Of a stretch of 64,000 nucleotides of DNA, positions 32,451 through 40,558 are shown one piece after another (within the stretch, counting starts at the first letter, position 1; each line of letters begins with the position of its first letter). Below the pieces are notes generated by a model. The model worked only from the letters and a program-made list of their open reading frames with translations. It had not been told where the DNA came from and did not search any database. This DNA is from Palsa-513 sp036489875 (GTDB lineage Bacteria; Actinomycetota; Thermoleophilia; Solirubrobacterales; Solirubrobacteraceae), in contig DASXEZ010000147.1 in NCBI GenBank assembly GCA_036489875.1, forward strand, positions 1 through 64,000, read 5' to 3'. The position numbers and the translations under genes were made by a program.

Positions 32451-33581
32451 CTACACGGCCACTTCGATCTCGTGGACCGCCGGCAGCACCTCCTCGGCGA
32501 ACAGCTTCACGTTCGCCGAGGCAACGTCGAAGGGCATCGAGCCGACGCGCGGGAGCGCGACGATCTCCGACGGGCGCAGCAGATCGGTCACGGCACGGAT
32601 CTTCTCGATGCACATGTCCGGGGTTCCCCAGACGTGGCTATCGAAATAGGTCTGGCCGATCTTCTGGGTGAGCGCATCGTGCGTCGCCGTCGCGTTGGCC
32701 GCGTAGGCCTCATAGCCCTTGGTCGTCGCGAAGTGCTGGCCCGCGAGTTCGTAGGAGCGGATCGCGGCGTCGGCGTACTCCGTGAAGTACTGCTTGGCTC
32801 CAGCCGCAGCCTCCTCCTCGGTTTCCGCGCAGAAGACCGTCAGGGCCACGACGGGCTGTGCCGGATCGAGGCCGTTGGAGCTGCGCACCCCGTTGAACTC
32901 CTCGAGGTCGGCGACGTAGGCGTCCCAACCCTTCTGCGGGATCACCAGCGGCTTCACGCCGGCCTCGGCCGCGATCGGGATCGTCTGGGCGCTGCCCCAG
33001 GCGCAGTGAATGTCATCCACCAGCGCCTGACCGTCGCGCGGGCGCGGGCGGATCGACATCTCGGGAACGTTGTAGTGGGTCCCCTCGAAGGAGAAGACGT
33101 CCTGGCCGAGCAGCCCGCGGATGATCGCCAGCGACTCGAGGAAGCGCTCGCGCGACTCATCCATCGGGATGTCGAGGGCACGGAACTCGCGGCGCCCGGC
33201 GCCGCGACCGATGCCGACCGTGAGCGTGCGACCTTCGCCGAGCAGGTTGTGCAGCATCGCGATGTCCTCGGCAACCCGCACCGGGTGGTGCCACGGCAGC
33301 ACGATGACCATCGTCCCGAAGTCGACGTTGGAGGTCGCTCCGGCAAAGTAGGTCAGCAGCTGAACGGTGCTGGTGACCATGTTGTAGGGCGTGGCGTGAT
33401 GCTCGACGGTCCAGAGGCTGTCGTAGCCCAGGGCATCGCAGAGCAGCCCGATCTCGACGTCCTCGCGCACGACCTCGTGGTCAGGGACGGGTGGGTCGCT
33501 CCATTCGCCCGTGGCCTCCCAGCGCTCGAACGCCGGCCACGCCGAGTAGTTCATGGCAGTCAGTGAAACTCCGCATCGCAT
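32451..33581 (-). CDS. Luciferase-like flavin monooxygenase
   Basis: 376 residues, longer than the F420 type and like flavin-dependent LLM monooxygenases. Motifs: 'GYDSLWTVEHHATPYNMVTS' (EHH), 'VDFGTMVIVLPWHHPVRVAE' and 'RTLTVGIGRGAGRREF'. Reduced FMN from a separate reductase would be needed. Second gene of the SMP-30 operon. ATG 33581 has AGGAGCG upstream. Confidence 0.87.
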   Translation of the reverse strand: MRCGVSLTAMNYSAWPAFERWEATGEWSDPPVPDHEVVREDVEIGLLCDALGYDSLWTVEHHATPYNMVTSTVQLLTYFAGATSNVDFGTMVIVLPWHHPVRVAEDIAMLHNLLGEGRTLTVGIGRGAGRREFRALDIPMDESRERFLESLAIIRGLLGQDVFSFEGTHYNVPEMSIRPRPRDGQALVDDIHCAWGSAQTIPIAAEAGVKPLVIPQKGWDAYVADLEEFNGVRSSNGLDPAQPVVALTVFCAETEEEAAAGAKQYFTEYADAAIRSYELAGQHFATTKGYEAYAANATATHDALTQKIGQTYFDSHVWGTPDMCIEKIRAVTDLLRPSEIVALPRVGSMPFDVASANVKLFAEEVLPAVHEIEVAV

Positions 33582-33670
33582 GGCTCTACGCTCCTTGATG
33601 TCCTAGATGACCGCCGCGGCCGTGGCCGCGACCGGCGCGCCGCGGAGGGCGCGCACGGCTCGGGCGGTGC

Positions 33671-34573
33671 TCACATGTGCGGCTCGCGGTGGGTCGCCAC
33701 CTTCGTCTCCAGACGGAAAAGCGTGCTCGAGGCGCCGATGAAGAGCGTCCGGTAGTCGTCTCCGCCCCAGGCGAGGTTGCCGACGCCCTCAGGCGTCTGG
33801 ATCGTGCCGAGGTGCTCGCCCCCCGGGCCGAGCACCCAGATACCGCCGGGTCCGGTGACCCAGATGTTGCCGCGCTCGTCGCACTTCATACCGTCGGGGA
33901 TGCCCTCCGCGGGGTCGCCCTTGCCGATGTTCTCCGCGTGCATGCGCTCGTTGGTGAGCGTGCCGTCGGCAGCGAGGTCGAAGGCGCGGATGTGGGCGCG
34001 CGCTGAGTCGTTGATGTACAGCGTCTTGTTGTCGGGAGCGAAGCACAGTCCGTTGGGCCCCTCGAAGTCCCCGACGACGAGCTTCAGCTCGCCGGCGGGC
34101 GTGATCATGAAGACGCCCTGGTAGTCCATGTCCTGCTCGCGCTCGACGCCCCAGCCCGGGAAGCGGCCGTAGGGCGGGTCGGTGAAGTAGATCGCACCGC
34201 CGGGGGCGACGACGATGTCGTTGGGGCTGTTGAGCTCCTTGCCCTCGTAGTGGGAGGCGAGCGTCGTGCGCTCACCGTCGGCGGTCTCGCGCACGACCGA
34301 GGAGGTGGCGTGCTCGCAGACGAGCAGGTTGCCCGCCTCGTCGTAGGCAAGACCGTTGGAGATGTTGCTGGGCTCCATCGTGATCTCGGCGGTCTGCGTG
34401 GCAGCCACCCAGCGCCCGCGACGATTCTTGGTGATGTCACTGAAGTTCAGGGCGCCGGCAGCCTTGTCCCACACGAGCCCTTCGAGGAACCCGTAGCCGT
34501 CAGCGACCGGCTCCAACTGCGCGTCAGGGCTGATCAGCTCATAGAGCGTGTCCGACTTCACATCGAGCGTCAT
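33671..34573 (-). CDS. SMP-30/gluconolactonase-family lactonase
   Basis: 300 residues, six-bladed propeller: 'PVADGYGFLEGLVWD' supplies the first metal Glu, 'ELNSPNDIVVAPGGAIYFTD' the Asn/Asp, and 'GIPDGMKCDERGNIWVTG' the catalytic Asp. Such enzymes hydrolyse sugar lactones to aldonic acids. First gene of the minus-strand operon, with a leader of about 255 bases from the promoter at 34835-34864. ATG 34573 follows AGGTA. The upstream in-frame extension is GC-biased noise. Confidence 0.87.
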   Translation of the reverse strand: MTLDVKSDTLYELISPDAQLEPVADGYGFLEGLVWDKAAGALNFSDITKNRRGRWVAATQTAEITMEPSNISNGLAYDEAGNLLVCEHATSSVVRETADGERTTLASHYEGKELNSPNDIVVAPGGAIYFTDPPYGRFPGWGVEREQDMDYQGVFMITPAGELKLVVGDFEGPNGLCFAPDNKTLYINDSARAHIRAFDLAADGTLTNERMHAENIGKGDPAEGIPDGMKCDERGNIWVTGPGGIWVLGPGGEHLGTIQTPEGVGNLAWGGDDYRTLFIGASSTLFRLETKVATHREPHM

Positions 34574-34834
34574 TACCTCTGCCTCTCCGATCTCGCGGCT
34601 TCTTGATGAATTGCTCCGTGCGGGCAAGCGGTCCGAGCGCGCACGCGCTCGGACGCCGGGGTTCCGGTGGCCCGAGAGTGAGTGGACCACCTGACCGCTG
34701 ACACTTCGAGCGCACCGGCGCCGCCAGCCGTGCGCGGGAGCCCTGGGACGCGGCTAGCGCCCCGGAAGTTCAGGCCGAAAGCCGTGACAGACAGGAAAAG
34801 AAGCGACGCAGCTTCGGACCGGGCCATACCTTCG

Positions 34835-34878
34835 ACACTAGCGGCCGCGCGGCGCTGGTGTCAAGTGGCTTGGCCAAT
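34835..34878 (-). promoter_or_regulatory. Island-type operator/promoter overlapping the end of a GntR gene
   Basis: On the minus strand: ATTGGCCAAGCCACTTGACA (34878-34859), 18 bases, TAGTGT (34840-34835). The TGA stop of the GntR gene (34863-34861) is inside the TTGACA -35 box, and the operator encodes the regulator's last residues (Ile-Gly-Gln-Ala-Thr). Drives the SMP-30 operon. Confidence 0.78.
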
Positions 34879-35586
34879 CATGGTCGCCCGGATGTGCATC
34901 AGGTGCGCCGTCATCGCCGCGCTCGCCTCGAAGGGGTCGCGGCGCTTGAGCGCGTCGAGGATCACGGCGTGCTCGCCGACCGTGCGCTCGCGAACGCGCT
35001 TGTGGCGCCCACTGAGCGTGCGTCCGCGCAGCGCGAGCTCGGAGATGCTGCCGAGGACCGAGACGATCAACGGGGACGCGGAGGCGTTCTGGATGATCTC
35101 GTGGAACTCGGCGTCGATGCGCACGAAATCGGCGCTGTCGTCGAGATTGGCCTCCATCTCCTCCAGCAGCCGCGCCAGCTCGTCCAGGTCGCCCTGTTCG
35201 ATCCGGGCGGCGGCCCGCTGAACGGCGAGCGGCTCAAACAGCAGACGGAGCTCGAACAGCGCGACCAGAGGCGAGTCGCCGATGTCGATCACGATCGCCG
35301 AGCCGTCGCTCTCGGGCACCGCCGTGGCGGCGCCGGCGGCGACGAAGGTGCCCGAGCCGTGCCGGCTGTCGAGCAGGCCCATGATCACGAGCGCGTTGAC
35401 GGCGCCGCGGAGCGTCGGACGCGAGACGCCCAAGCGGGCGGCCAGCTCACGCTCCGGCGGCAGCCGGTCTCCCGGGGCCAACGTGCCGTCGAGAATCGCG
35501 CGCTTGAGCTGCTCAGCAGCGTCGCGCGAGAGCGAACGGCGACCCAACTCCTGGAATGCGGTGCTGGCTGATGATTCCTGAGCCAT
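34861..35586 (-). CDS. FadR-type (FCD) GntR transcriptional regulator 1
   Basis: About 241 residues. N-terminal winged helix 'LPPERELAARLGVSRPTLRG' (GntR signature), then 'LLDSRHGSGTFVA'. C-terminal all-helical FCD domain with the metal/ligand residues Asp...His in 'IDAEFHEIIQ', His in 'VGEHAVILDAL' and His in 'MTAHLMHIR'. ATG 35586 is inside a palindrome that also covers the probable transcription start. Its last codons carry the operator/promoter of the SMP-30 operon. Paralogue of the 38259 protein. Confidence 0.9.
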   Translation of the reverse strand: MAQESSASTAFQELGRRSLSRDAAEQLKRAILDGTLAPGDRLPPERELAARLGVSRPTLRGAVNALVIMGLLDSRHGSGTFVAAGAATAVPESDGSAIVIDIGDSPLVALFELRLLFEPLAVQRAAARIEQGDLDELARLLEEMEANLDDSADFVRIDAEFHEIIQNASASPLIVSVLGSISELALRGRTLSGRHKRVRERTVGEHAVILDALKRRDPFEASAAMTAHLMHIRATMIGQAT

Positions 35587-35603
35587 TGGTTGGCCCAATC
35601 GTA
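35585..35603 (-). promoter_or_regulatory. Self-operator and -10 box of GntR 1
   Basis: Minus-strand TACGAT (35603-35598) is followed by the palindrome ATTGGGCCAACCAAT (35599-35585), which contains TGGGCCAACCA (TGG-N5-CCA) and reaches into the ATG. A regulator bound here would block its own transcription start. The -35 region is poor. Confidence 0.55.
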
Positions 35604-35631
35604 TCGGTCAGCCCCCGGACCGGGCCCTAAC

Positions 35632-37095
35632 CTAGATGTCCTCGTAGACGGTGATCTGCTCGGTGTAGAACTCGGCCGCCGCCTGCCCCTGCTCGTGCGG
35701 GCCAAAGCCCGAGCTCTTGACGCCCCCGAAAGGCACGTGGACGTCGGCGCCAGCGGTTTGCGAGTTGACGTGAACGATGCCCGCAGCCACGCCGTCGACG
35801 AACTGGCGCGCCGACGCGAGCCCACTCGTGAAGATCGACGCCGAGAGGCCGAAGCGGACGCTGTTGGCCTGCGCCAGAGCCTCCTCGAGGGTGCCGAAGC
35901 GGTAGAGCGTCGTGACTGGACCGAAGATCTCCTCGCGCGAGAGGAATGCCTCCGGCCCCGCGGACTCGAAGATCGTCGGCGGCAGGAACCACCCGGGCCG
36001 CTGCGCGCGCTCGCCACCGGCCAGCACAGTCGCGCCTTCATCGCGCCCGCGCTCCACGCCCTCGAGCACCTCCGAGAGCTGATCCTCGCTGACGATCGGG
36101 CCGACCACGGTCTCGGGGTCCTCCGCGTCGCCGACTTTGACCGCGCTCGCAGCGGCCACCAGCGCCTGGGCGAAGCGATCGTAGGCGCCATCCTGGACGA
36201 GGATCCGCCGCGTCGCCGTGCATTTCTGGCCCGCGGACCAGAACGCGCCGGCACAGGCCGCGGCCGCGGCACGCTCGAGATCGGCATCGGCCATCACGAT
36301 CAACGGGTTCTGACCGCCCAACTCGAGCTGCACGCGCTTGCCGTTACGGGTGGCGGCGTCGCGCACGCCCTGCCCGGTCGCCTCAGAACCCGTGAAGGAG
36401 ATCGCGGCGACGCTCGGATGGCTGGTCAGTCGCGGCCCGACCATCGAGCCCGAGCCCAGCAGCACGTTGAGGACACCGGCCGGGAGCCCCGCCGCCTCGA
36501 GCGCGCGCGCGAGCGCGAGTCCGGTCAGCGACGCCGGCTGGGCGAGCTTGAGCACGACCGCGTTGCCGTAGGCGAGCGCGGGTGCGAGCTTCCAGGTCGG
36601 GATCGCCAGCGGGAAGTTCCACGGCGTGATCAGCGCGACCACGCCGAGCGGGCGCCGCATCGTGTAGACCGGCGCGCCGGTGGTCGACTGCTCGTAGAGC
36701 TGCCCGACCGGGCGCCAGCACTCGCCGCCGAAGTAGCGAAGGATCGCGGCGGCACGGGCGGTCTCCCCGCGTGCCTCGCGCAGCGGCTTGCCCATCTCGC
36801 GGCTCATCAGCGCCGCGATCGCCTCGACGTCTGCGTCGATGACCGCCGCAGCGCGCGTGAGGATCGCGCCGCGTACCGCCGCGGGCGTCGAGCGCCATTC
36901 GGCGGCCGCCTCCTCGGCGGCTGCGACCGCGGCGTCGACGTCACTCGCGTCGCAGGCCTGCACGCTCGCCAGGACATCGCTGGGGTTGCTCGGGTTGAGG
37001 ACGTCGTAGCCGCCGGTGCCGGACCCCGGCTGCCAGTGCCCGCCAATCAGGTTTGCGCCCGCCACGGCGGCGAGATCGCTGCTCTGGACGGCCAT
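35632..37095 (-). CDS. Aldehyde dehydrogenase (candidate 2-oxoglutarate semialdehyde dehydrogenase)
   Basis: 487 residues. Catalytic Glu in 'LELGGQNPLIVMADADLE' and Cys in 'FWSAGQKCTATRRILV'; NAD-site 'ITPWNFPLAIPTWKLAPAL'. Start ATG 37095 gives the usual family length. It sits among lactonase, sugar-acid dehydratase and 2-keto-3-deoxy-acid dehydratase genes, the context of 2-oxoglutarate semialdehyde dehydrogenase in oxidative pentose pathways; the specific substrate is inferred from this context only. GntR 1 follows 45 bases downstream. Confidence 0.87.
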   Translation of the reverse strand: MAVQSSDLAAVAGANLIGGHWQPGSGTGGYDVLNPSNPSDVLASVQACDASDVDAAVAAAEEAAAEWRSTPAAVRGAILTRAAAVIDADVEAIAALMSREMGKPLREARGETARAAAILRYFGGECWRPVGQLYEQSTTGAPVYTMRRPLGVVALITPWNFPLAIPTWKLAPALAYGNAVVLKLAQPASLTGLALARALEAAGLPAGVLNVLLGSGSMVGPRLTSHPSVAAISFTGSEATGQGVRDAATRNGKRVQLELGGQNPLIVMADADLERAAAAACAGAFWSAGQKCTATRRILVQDGAYDRFAQALVAAASAVKVGDAEDPETVVGPIVSEDQLSEVLEGVERGRDEGATVLAGGERAQRPGWFLPPTIFESAGPEAFLSREEIFGPVTTLYRFGTLEEALAQANSVRFGLSASIFTSGLASARQFVDGVAAGIVHVNSQTAGADVHVPFGGVKSSGFGPHEQGQAAAEFYTEQITVYEDI

Positions 37096-37231
37096 CAGGA
37101 CGCCGATCCACGCTCGTGCCGGCGCTCGCCGACGAAGGCTGATCGCGCTTGCGTATCCACGCTGTACCGCCCTTCCTCTGAGGTGTTCACGCATGCGCCG
37201 CGGTTGGCGGCGCCGCTGATGATTGTCGCGC

Positions 37232-38173
37232 TCAGCCCGACGCGCGGATGAAGTGCTTGATCGTCGCGTCCACGGCTTCGCCGAACGGGGTGACGGTCAC
37301 CGGCGCGACGTCCGTGTAGCCGCCGGTCGCAAAGGTCGAGGGGAACGGCAGCGGATCGCCGGTGTAGCCGACCTCGGCGTCGACGACGCTATAGCGGATC
37401 GCGCTCACCACGTCCTCGACGCTGACCGCAGACCCCGGCATGTTGAAGGTCAGGGCCCCTTCGATCTGCGTGGAAGCAGCCGCGGCGAACATCCGCGCCG
37501 CGTCGGGCGCGTAGTTGAAGAGCGACGACCCGCCGTGGGGGATCTCGAAGGACTCGCCCATCGCCGCCGCGCGCATCGCCATGGTCGAGGCGGAGGTCAG
37601 GCCCTGGTCACGACCAGGACCGAATACGACCATCGGCCGCAGTCCGATGCTCGCGACGCCGTGTTCCTGCCAGTAGACCTTCGCGGTGCTCTCGTTGGCC
37701 CACTTGAAGACGCCGTAGTGGGTCTCCGGGTGCGGCGCGGCACCCTCGTCGCGGGCCACCGCGTCGGCGTCGGCCGTCGAGTACATAGCGGCTGAGCCCG
37801 AGTAGACCAGGGTCCCGATCTGCTCGCGGCGCGCGCGGACCGCCTCGAACACGTTGACTGTCCCCTGGACATTGACCTGGGCCCCGCGGCTCGGATCGGC
37901 ACGACAAAAAGGGATCTGAAGCGCGGCCAGATGGACGACGCGGGTCGGCTGGTGGCGTTCGAACACGGCCTCGACCGCCTCGCGGTCGGTGATGTCGCAC
38001 GCTTCGAACGTAATATCCCCCAGATCCTCGCGCTCCATGACAAGGCGCAGGCGCTCGAGGCCGAGACCGCGGTTCAGCGCGATGACGTCGTGCCCGGCCT
38101 CCAGCAGGACGCGTAGGGTCCAGGAGCCGACGCAGCCCAAGGCGCCCGTGACCAGGAAGCGTTCGGCAACCAC
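37232..38173 (-). CDS. NAD-dependent epimerase/dehydratase (extended SDR), possible sugar dehydrogenase
   Basis: 313 residues. Rossmann 'LVTGALGCVGSW' (GxxGxxG) and the catalytic Tyr/Lys in 'HYGVFKWANE'. Extended SDRs of this size include sugar epimerases and uronate or aldose dehydrogenases. GTG 38173 lies eight bases behind a TAACAT -10 box, so the message is likely leaderless. Divergent from GntR 2. In this locus oxidation of a sugar or uronate to a lactone, the SMP-30 substrate, would fit. Confidence 0.8.
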   Translation of the reverse strand: MVAERFLVTGALGCVGSWTLRVLLEAGHDVIALNRGLGLERLRLVMEREDLGDITFEACDITDREAVEAVFERHQPTRVVHLAALQIPFCRADPSRGAQVNVQGTVNVFEAVRARREQIGTLVYSGSAAMYSTADADAVARDEGAAPHPETHYGVFKWANESTAKVYWQEHGVASIGLRPMVVFGPGRDQGLTSASTMAMRAAAMGESFEIPHGGSSLFNYAPDAARMFAAAASTQIEGALTFNMPGSAVSVEDVVSAIRYSVVDAEVGYTGDPLPFPSTFATGGYTDVAPVTVTPFGEAVDATIKHFIRASG

Positions 38174-38181
38174 AATGAAGT

Positions 38182-38210
38182 ATGTTAGGCTGCAGAACGA
38201 GATAGGTCAA
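38182..38210 (-). promoter_or_regulatory. Promoter of the epimerase gene
   Basis: Minus-strand TTGACC (38210-38205), 17-base spacer, TAACAT (38187-38182). The sequence just upstream of the -35 (GGGCAAATGGC) resembles the island operator only weakly and does not keep TGG-N5-CCA. Confidence 0.55.
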
Positions 38211-38258
38211 GCCATTTGCCCTAGTAAGCCACCGTCGAAGTGATGCTGAGCCAAGCCC

Positions 38259-39017
38259 ATGGCCGCGAGTAGCGCCGGAACACCACCCGCCGGGCCCGCC
38301 GTAAAGGCCGACGTCTTCAAAGAGCTCGACCGACGCTCGCTGGCTCGTCACGCAGCGGACCATCTCAAGGCACTGATCGCCTCGGGCTCACTGGCTCCCG
38401 GCGACCGACTCCCCCCCGAGCGCGAGCTCGCTGTGCGCCTCGGCGTTTCGCGCCCGACGCTCCGCGAGGCCGTCGGCGCGTTGGTCATCATGGGCCTGCT
38501 GGAGAGTCGACAGGGCGCCGGCACGTTCGTCGCGCGAACCGCGGATGAGGCGACGGCGACTGGCACCCCCAACGCGACCACGGTCTCGATCGACATCGAT
38601 GAGGACCCCCTCGGCGCCCTCTTCGAATTGCGCCTGCTGCTCGAGCCCACCGCGGCCGAGCGCGCCGCGAGCCGCATCTCAGAACAGGAAGTGGCCGAAT
38701 TGCGGCGACTTTTCGAGGACATGGTCAAGCAGCAGGGAGATCCGGACCACTTCATCCGCCTCGACGTCGAGTTTCACCGCCAGATTCAGCTGGCCGCCGG
38801 CTCGACCCTGATCCTCTCGATGCTGGACCGCATCAGCTCGCTCGCCTTCCGCAGCCGCACGCTCAGCGGCCGCTCTCCGGGCGTGACCCAGCGGACGGTG
38901 GCCGAGCACCGAGCGATCCTCGAGGCGCTCGAGGCGCACGACGCCTTCCTGGCCAAGGCCGCGATGACTGCGCACCTGATGCACATCAGGGGCCTGCTCA
39001 TTGGCCAGGCCACTTGA
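38259..39017 (+). CDS. FadR-type (FCD) GntR transcriptional regulator 2
   Basis: 252 residues. GntR wing-helix 'LPPERELAVRLGVSRPTLRE', then 'LLESRQGAGTFVART'; FCD domain with 'LDVEFHRQIQLAAGS', 'VAEHRAILEALEAHD' and 'MTAHLMHIRGLLIGQAT'. Full-length paralogue of GntR 1, with the C-terminal LIGQAT kept. Those codons are also an operator, and the TGA stop (39015-39017) is inside the -35 box of the next gene. The likely effector is a sugar acid or keto acid of the pathway. Confidence 0.9.
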   Translation: MAASSAGTPPAGPAVKADVFKELDRRSLARHAADHLKALIASGSLAPGDRLPPERELAVRLGVSRPTLREAVGALVIMGLLESRQGAGTFVARTADEATATGTPNATTVSIDIDEDPLGALFELRLLLEPTAAERAASRISEQEVAELRRLFEDMVKQQGDPDHFIRLDVEFHRQIQLAAGSTLILSMLDRISSLAFRSRTLSGRSPGVTQRTVAEHRAILEALEAHDAFLAKAAMTAHLMHIRGLLIGQAT

Positions 39018-39043
39018 CAGCCGGGCCGCAAGACTCCTAACCT
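39000..39043 (+). promoter_or_regulatory. Island-type operator/promoter overlapping the end of GntR 2
   Basis: ATTGGCCAGGCCACTTGACA (39000-39019), 18 bases, TAACCT (39038-39043). TGGCCAGGCCA is a perfect 5-1-5 inverted repeat. The first base of transcription would fall near 39050. Confidence 0.78.
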
Positions 39044-39145
39044 AGGCCCCGTGCCGCCCTCGAAACGATCTTCCGCGTCGTTGCGGCGCAGTCTGCTGCG
39101 AGCGGGTTAGCCACGTATCCCGCCCCGCCATACGGCCTGCGCCGC

Positions 39146-39967
39146 GTGCTCCTCGGCGGCGAGGAGACGCTCGTCTATGCGGGGGAAGAAGGCCTGTACC
39201 CGCTCGCCTCATCGCTTGCTGAGTTGCTCGCCGCCGGTCGCGGCCCGCTCGAGGCCGCTGTCGACGCCGCGCTCGCCCGCGACCCGGTGGCCGCAGAGGA
39301 CATCGAGCATCTGCGCCCGATCGACACCCAGGAGGTCTGGGCGAGCGGCGTCACCTACATGCGCTCGCGCGCCGCTCGCATGAGCGAGTCGGTGGCGGCC
39401 GATGTCTATTCGCGCGTCTATGAAGCGCCGCGTCCGGAGCTCTTCCTGAAGTCGCCGGCATGGCGTGTGCCCGCCCCCGGGTCGCCGCTTCGGATCCGCC
39501 GCGACTCCAACTGGGATGTGCCCGAGCCCGAGCTGGGCCTGGTCGTGAGCGCCGACGCGGAGATCGTCGGCTTCCTCGTGGGCGACGACATGTCCTCGCG
39601 CGAGATCGAGGGCGACAACCCCCTCTACCTCCCCCAGGCGAAGATCTATGACGACGCGCTCGGCCTCTCGGAGACGATCGTGCTCGCTCGTGAGCGCACC
39701 TGGGAGGCGACCGACATCAGCGTCACGATCACTCGTGCTGGAGCGACGGTGTACACCGGCACGATCTCGACGAGCGCCATGCGCCGCTCCTTCGAGGAGC
39801 TCGTCGGCTACCTCTTCCGTGAACTGACGCATCCTTCGGGGGCGGTGCTGCTGACCGGGACAGGACTGGTGCCGCCCGACGAGGTCACGCTGCAGCCCGG
39901 CGACGACGTCGCGATCGCGATCGATCGCGTCGGCTCGCTACGCCACGGCGTCTATCGCGCCGACTGA
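39146..39967 (+). CDS. FAH-family 2-keto-3-deoxy-acid dehydratase/hydrolase
   Basis: About 273 residues. The FAH fold is clear, and the motifs 'VWASGVTYMRSRAARM', 'EAPRPELFLKSP', 'NWDVPEPELGLVVS' and 'GDDMSSREIEGDNPLYLPQAK' are those of 2-keto-3-deoxy-pentonate dehydratases. That enzyme makes 2-oxoglutarate semialdehyde, the substrate of the nearby aldehyde dehydrogenase. Metal ligands: Glu-x-Glu in PEPE and Asp in GDDM. GTG 39146 is used; homology-like residues continue upstream (to about 39110) without a start codon, so the true start is uncertain. Confidence 0.82.
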   Translation: MLLGGEETLVYAGEEGLYPLASSLAELLAAGRGPLEAAVDAALARDPVAAEDIEHLRPIDTQEVWASGVTYMRSRAARMSESVAADVYSRVYEAPRPELFLKSPAWRVPAPGSPLRIRRDSNWDVPEPELGLVVSADAEIVGFLVGDDMSSREIEGDNPLYLPQAKIYDDALGLSETIVLARERTWEATDISVTITRAGATVYTGTISTSAMRRSFEELVGYLFRELTHPSGAVLLTGTGLVPPDEVTLQPGDDVAIAIDRVGSLRHGVYRAD

Positions 39968-39976
39968 GCGCTCGCT

Positions 39977-40558
39977 CTAGCTGCCGATGGCGTCGGTGCG
40001 GACGCGCGCCGGGCGCGCGCGCAGGCGCTCATCCCAGGCCGACACGTTCGGCAGCCCGTCGAGGAGTCCGCGCGGCCCGCCGTCGCCGGCGACCGAGCCC
40101 GCGATCACGTCGGCGACGCCGAAGCGCCCACCGACGAGGTACTCCTGACCCTCGAGAGTGTGCTCGAGCACCGAGGTGGCCCGACGGAAGTGCTCGCGCG
40201 CCTCCTCGCGAACCTCCTCGTCGCTCGCGCGGTTGAACCCGATCAAGCCTGGCTCGATCTCGGTCATCGCAAAGAGCGCCCACTGGTAGACGCAGGCCCG
40301 CTCGTAGCTTCCCGGCGGCGGGATCAGGTCGGCCTGCGGGTAGAGGTCCGCGAGGTGCATGCACAGGGCCGCCGACTCGAACACGTGGCGCCCGTCCATC
40401 TCCAGCACGGGGACGCGGCCGAGCGGGTGGCGCTCGCGATGCTCATCCGTGAGCGCGTCCGCACGCGAGAACAGCGTGACCTCATAGTCGACCCCGAGCT
40501 CCTCGAGCATCCATACGACGCGGTGGGAGCGGCTCGTGGGGCGGTGGAAGACGCGCAT
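39977..40558 (-). CDS. Glutathione S-transferase-like protein
   Basis: 193 residues. Thioredoxin-like N-terminal domain ('MRVFHRPTSRSHRVVWMLEE', cis-Pro in 'GRVPVLEMDG', 'FESAALCMHLADLYP') and helical C-terminal domain. Actinobacteria generally lack glutathione, so another thiol or a glutathione-independent role is possible. ATG shares one base with the upstream enolase-family stop. Last gene of its operon. Confidence 0.8.
   Translation of the reverse strand: MRVFHRPTSRSHRVVWMLEELGVDYEVTLFSRADALTDEHRERHPLGRVPVLEMDGRHVFESAALCMHLADLYPQADLIPPPGSYERACVYQWALFAMTEIEPGLIGFNRASDEEVREEAREHFRRATSVLEHTLEGQEYLVGGRFGVADVIAGSVAGDGGPRGLLDGLPNVSAWDERLRARPARVRTDAIGS

Noticed and set aside
38205..38220. Full island operator at the epimerase promoter
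   Set aside because: The -35/-10 pair is good but TGG-N5-CCA is not kept (GGGCAAATGGC), so it is listed only as a promoter.
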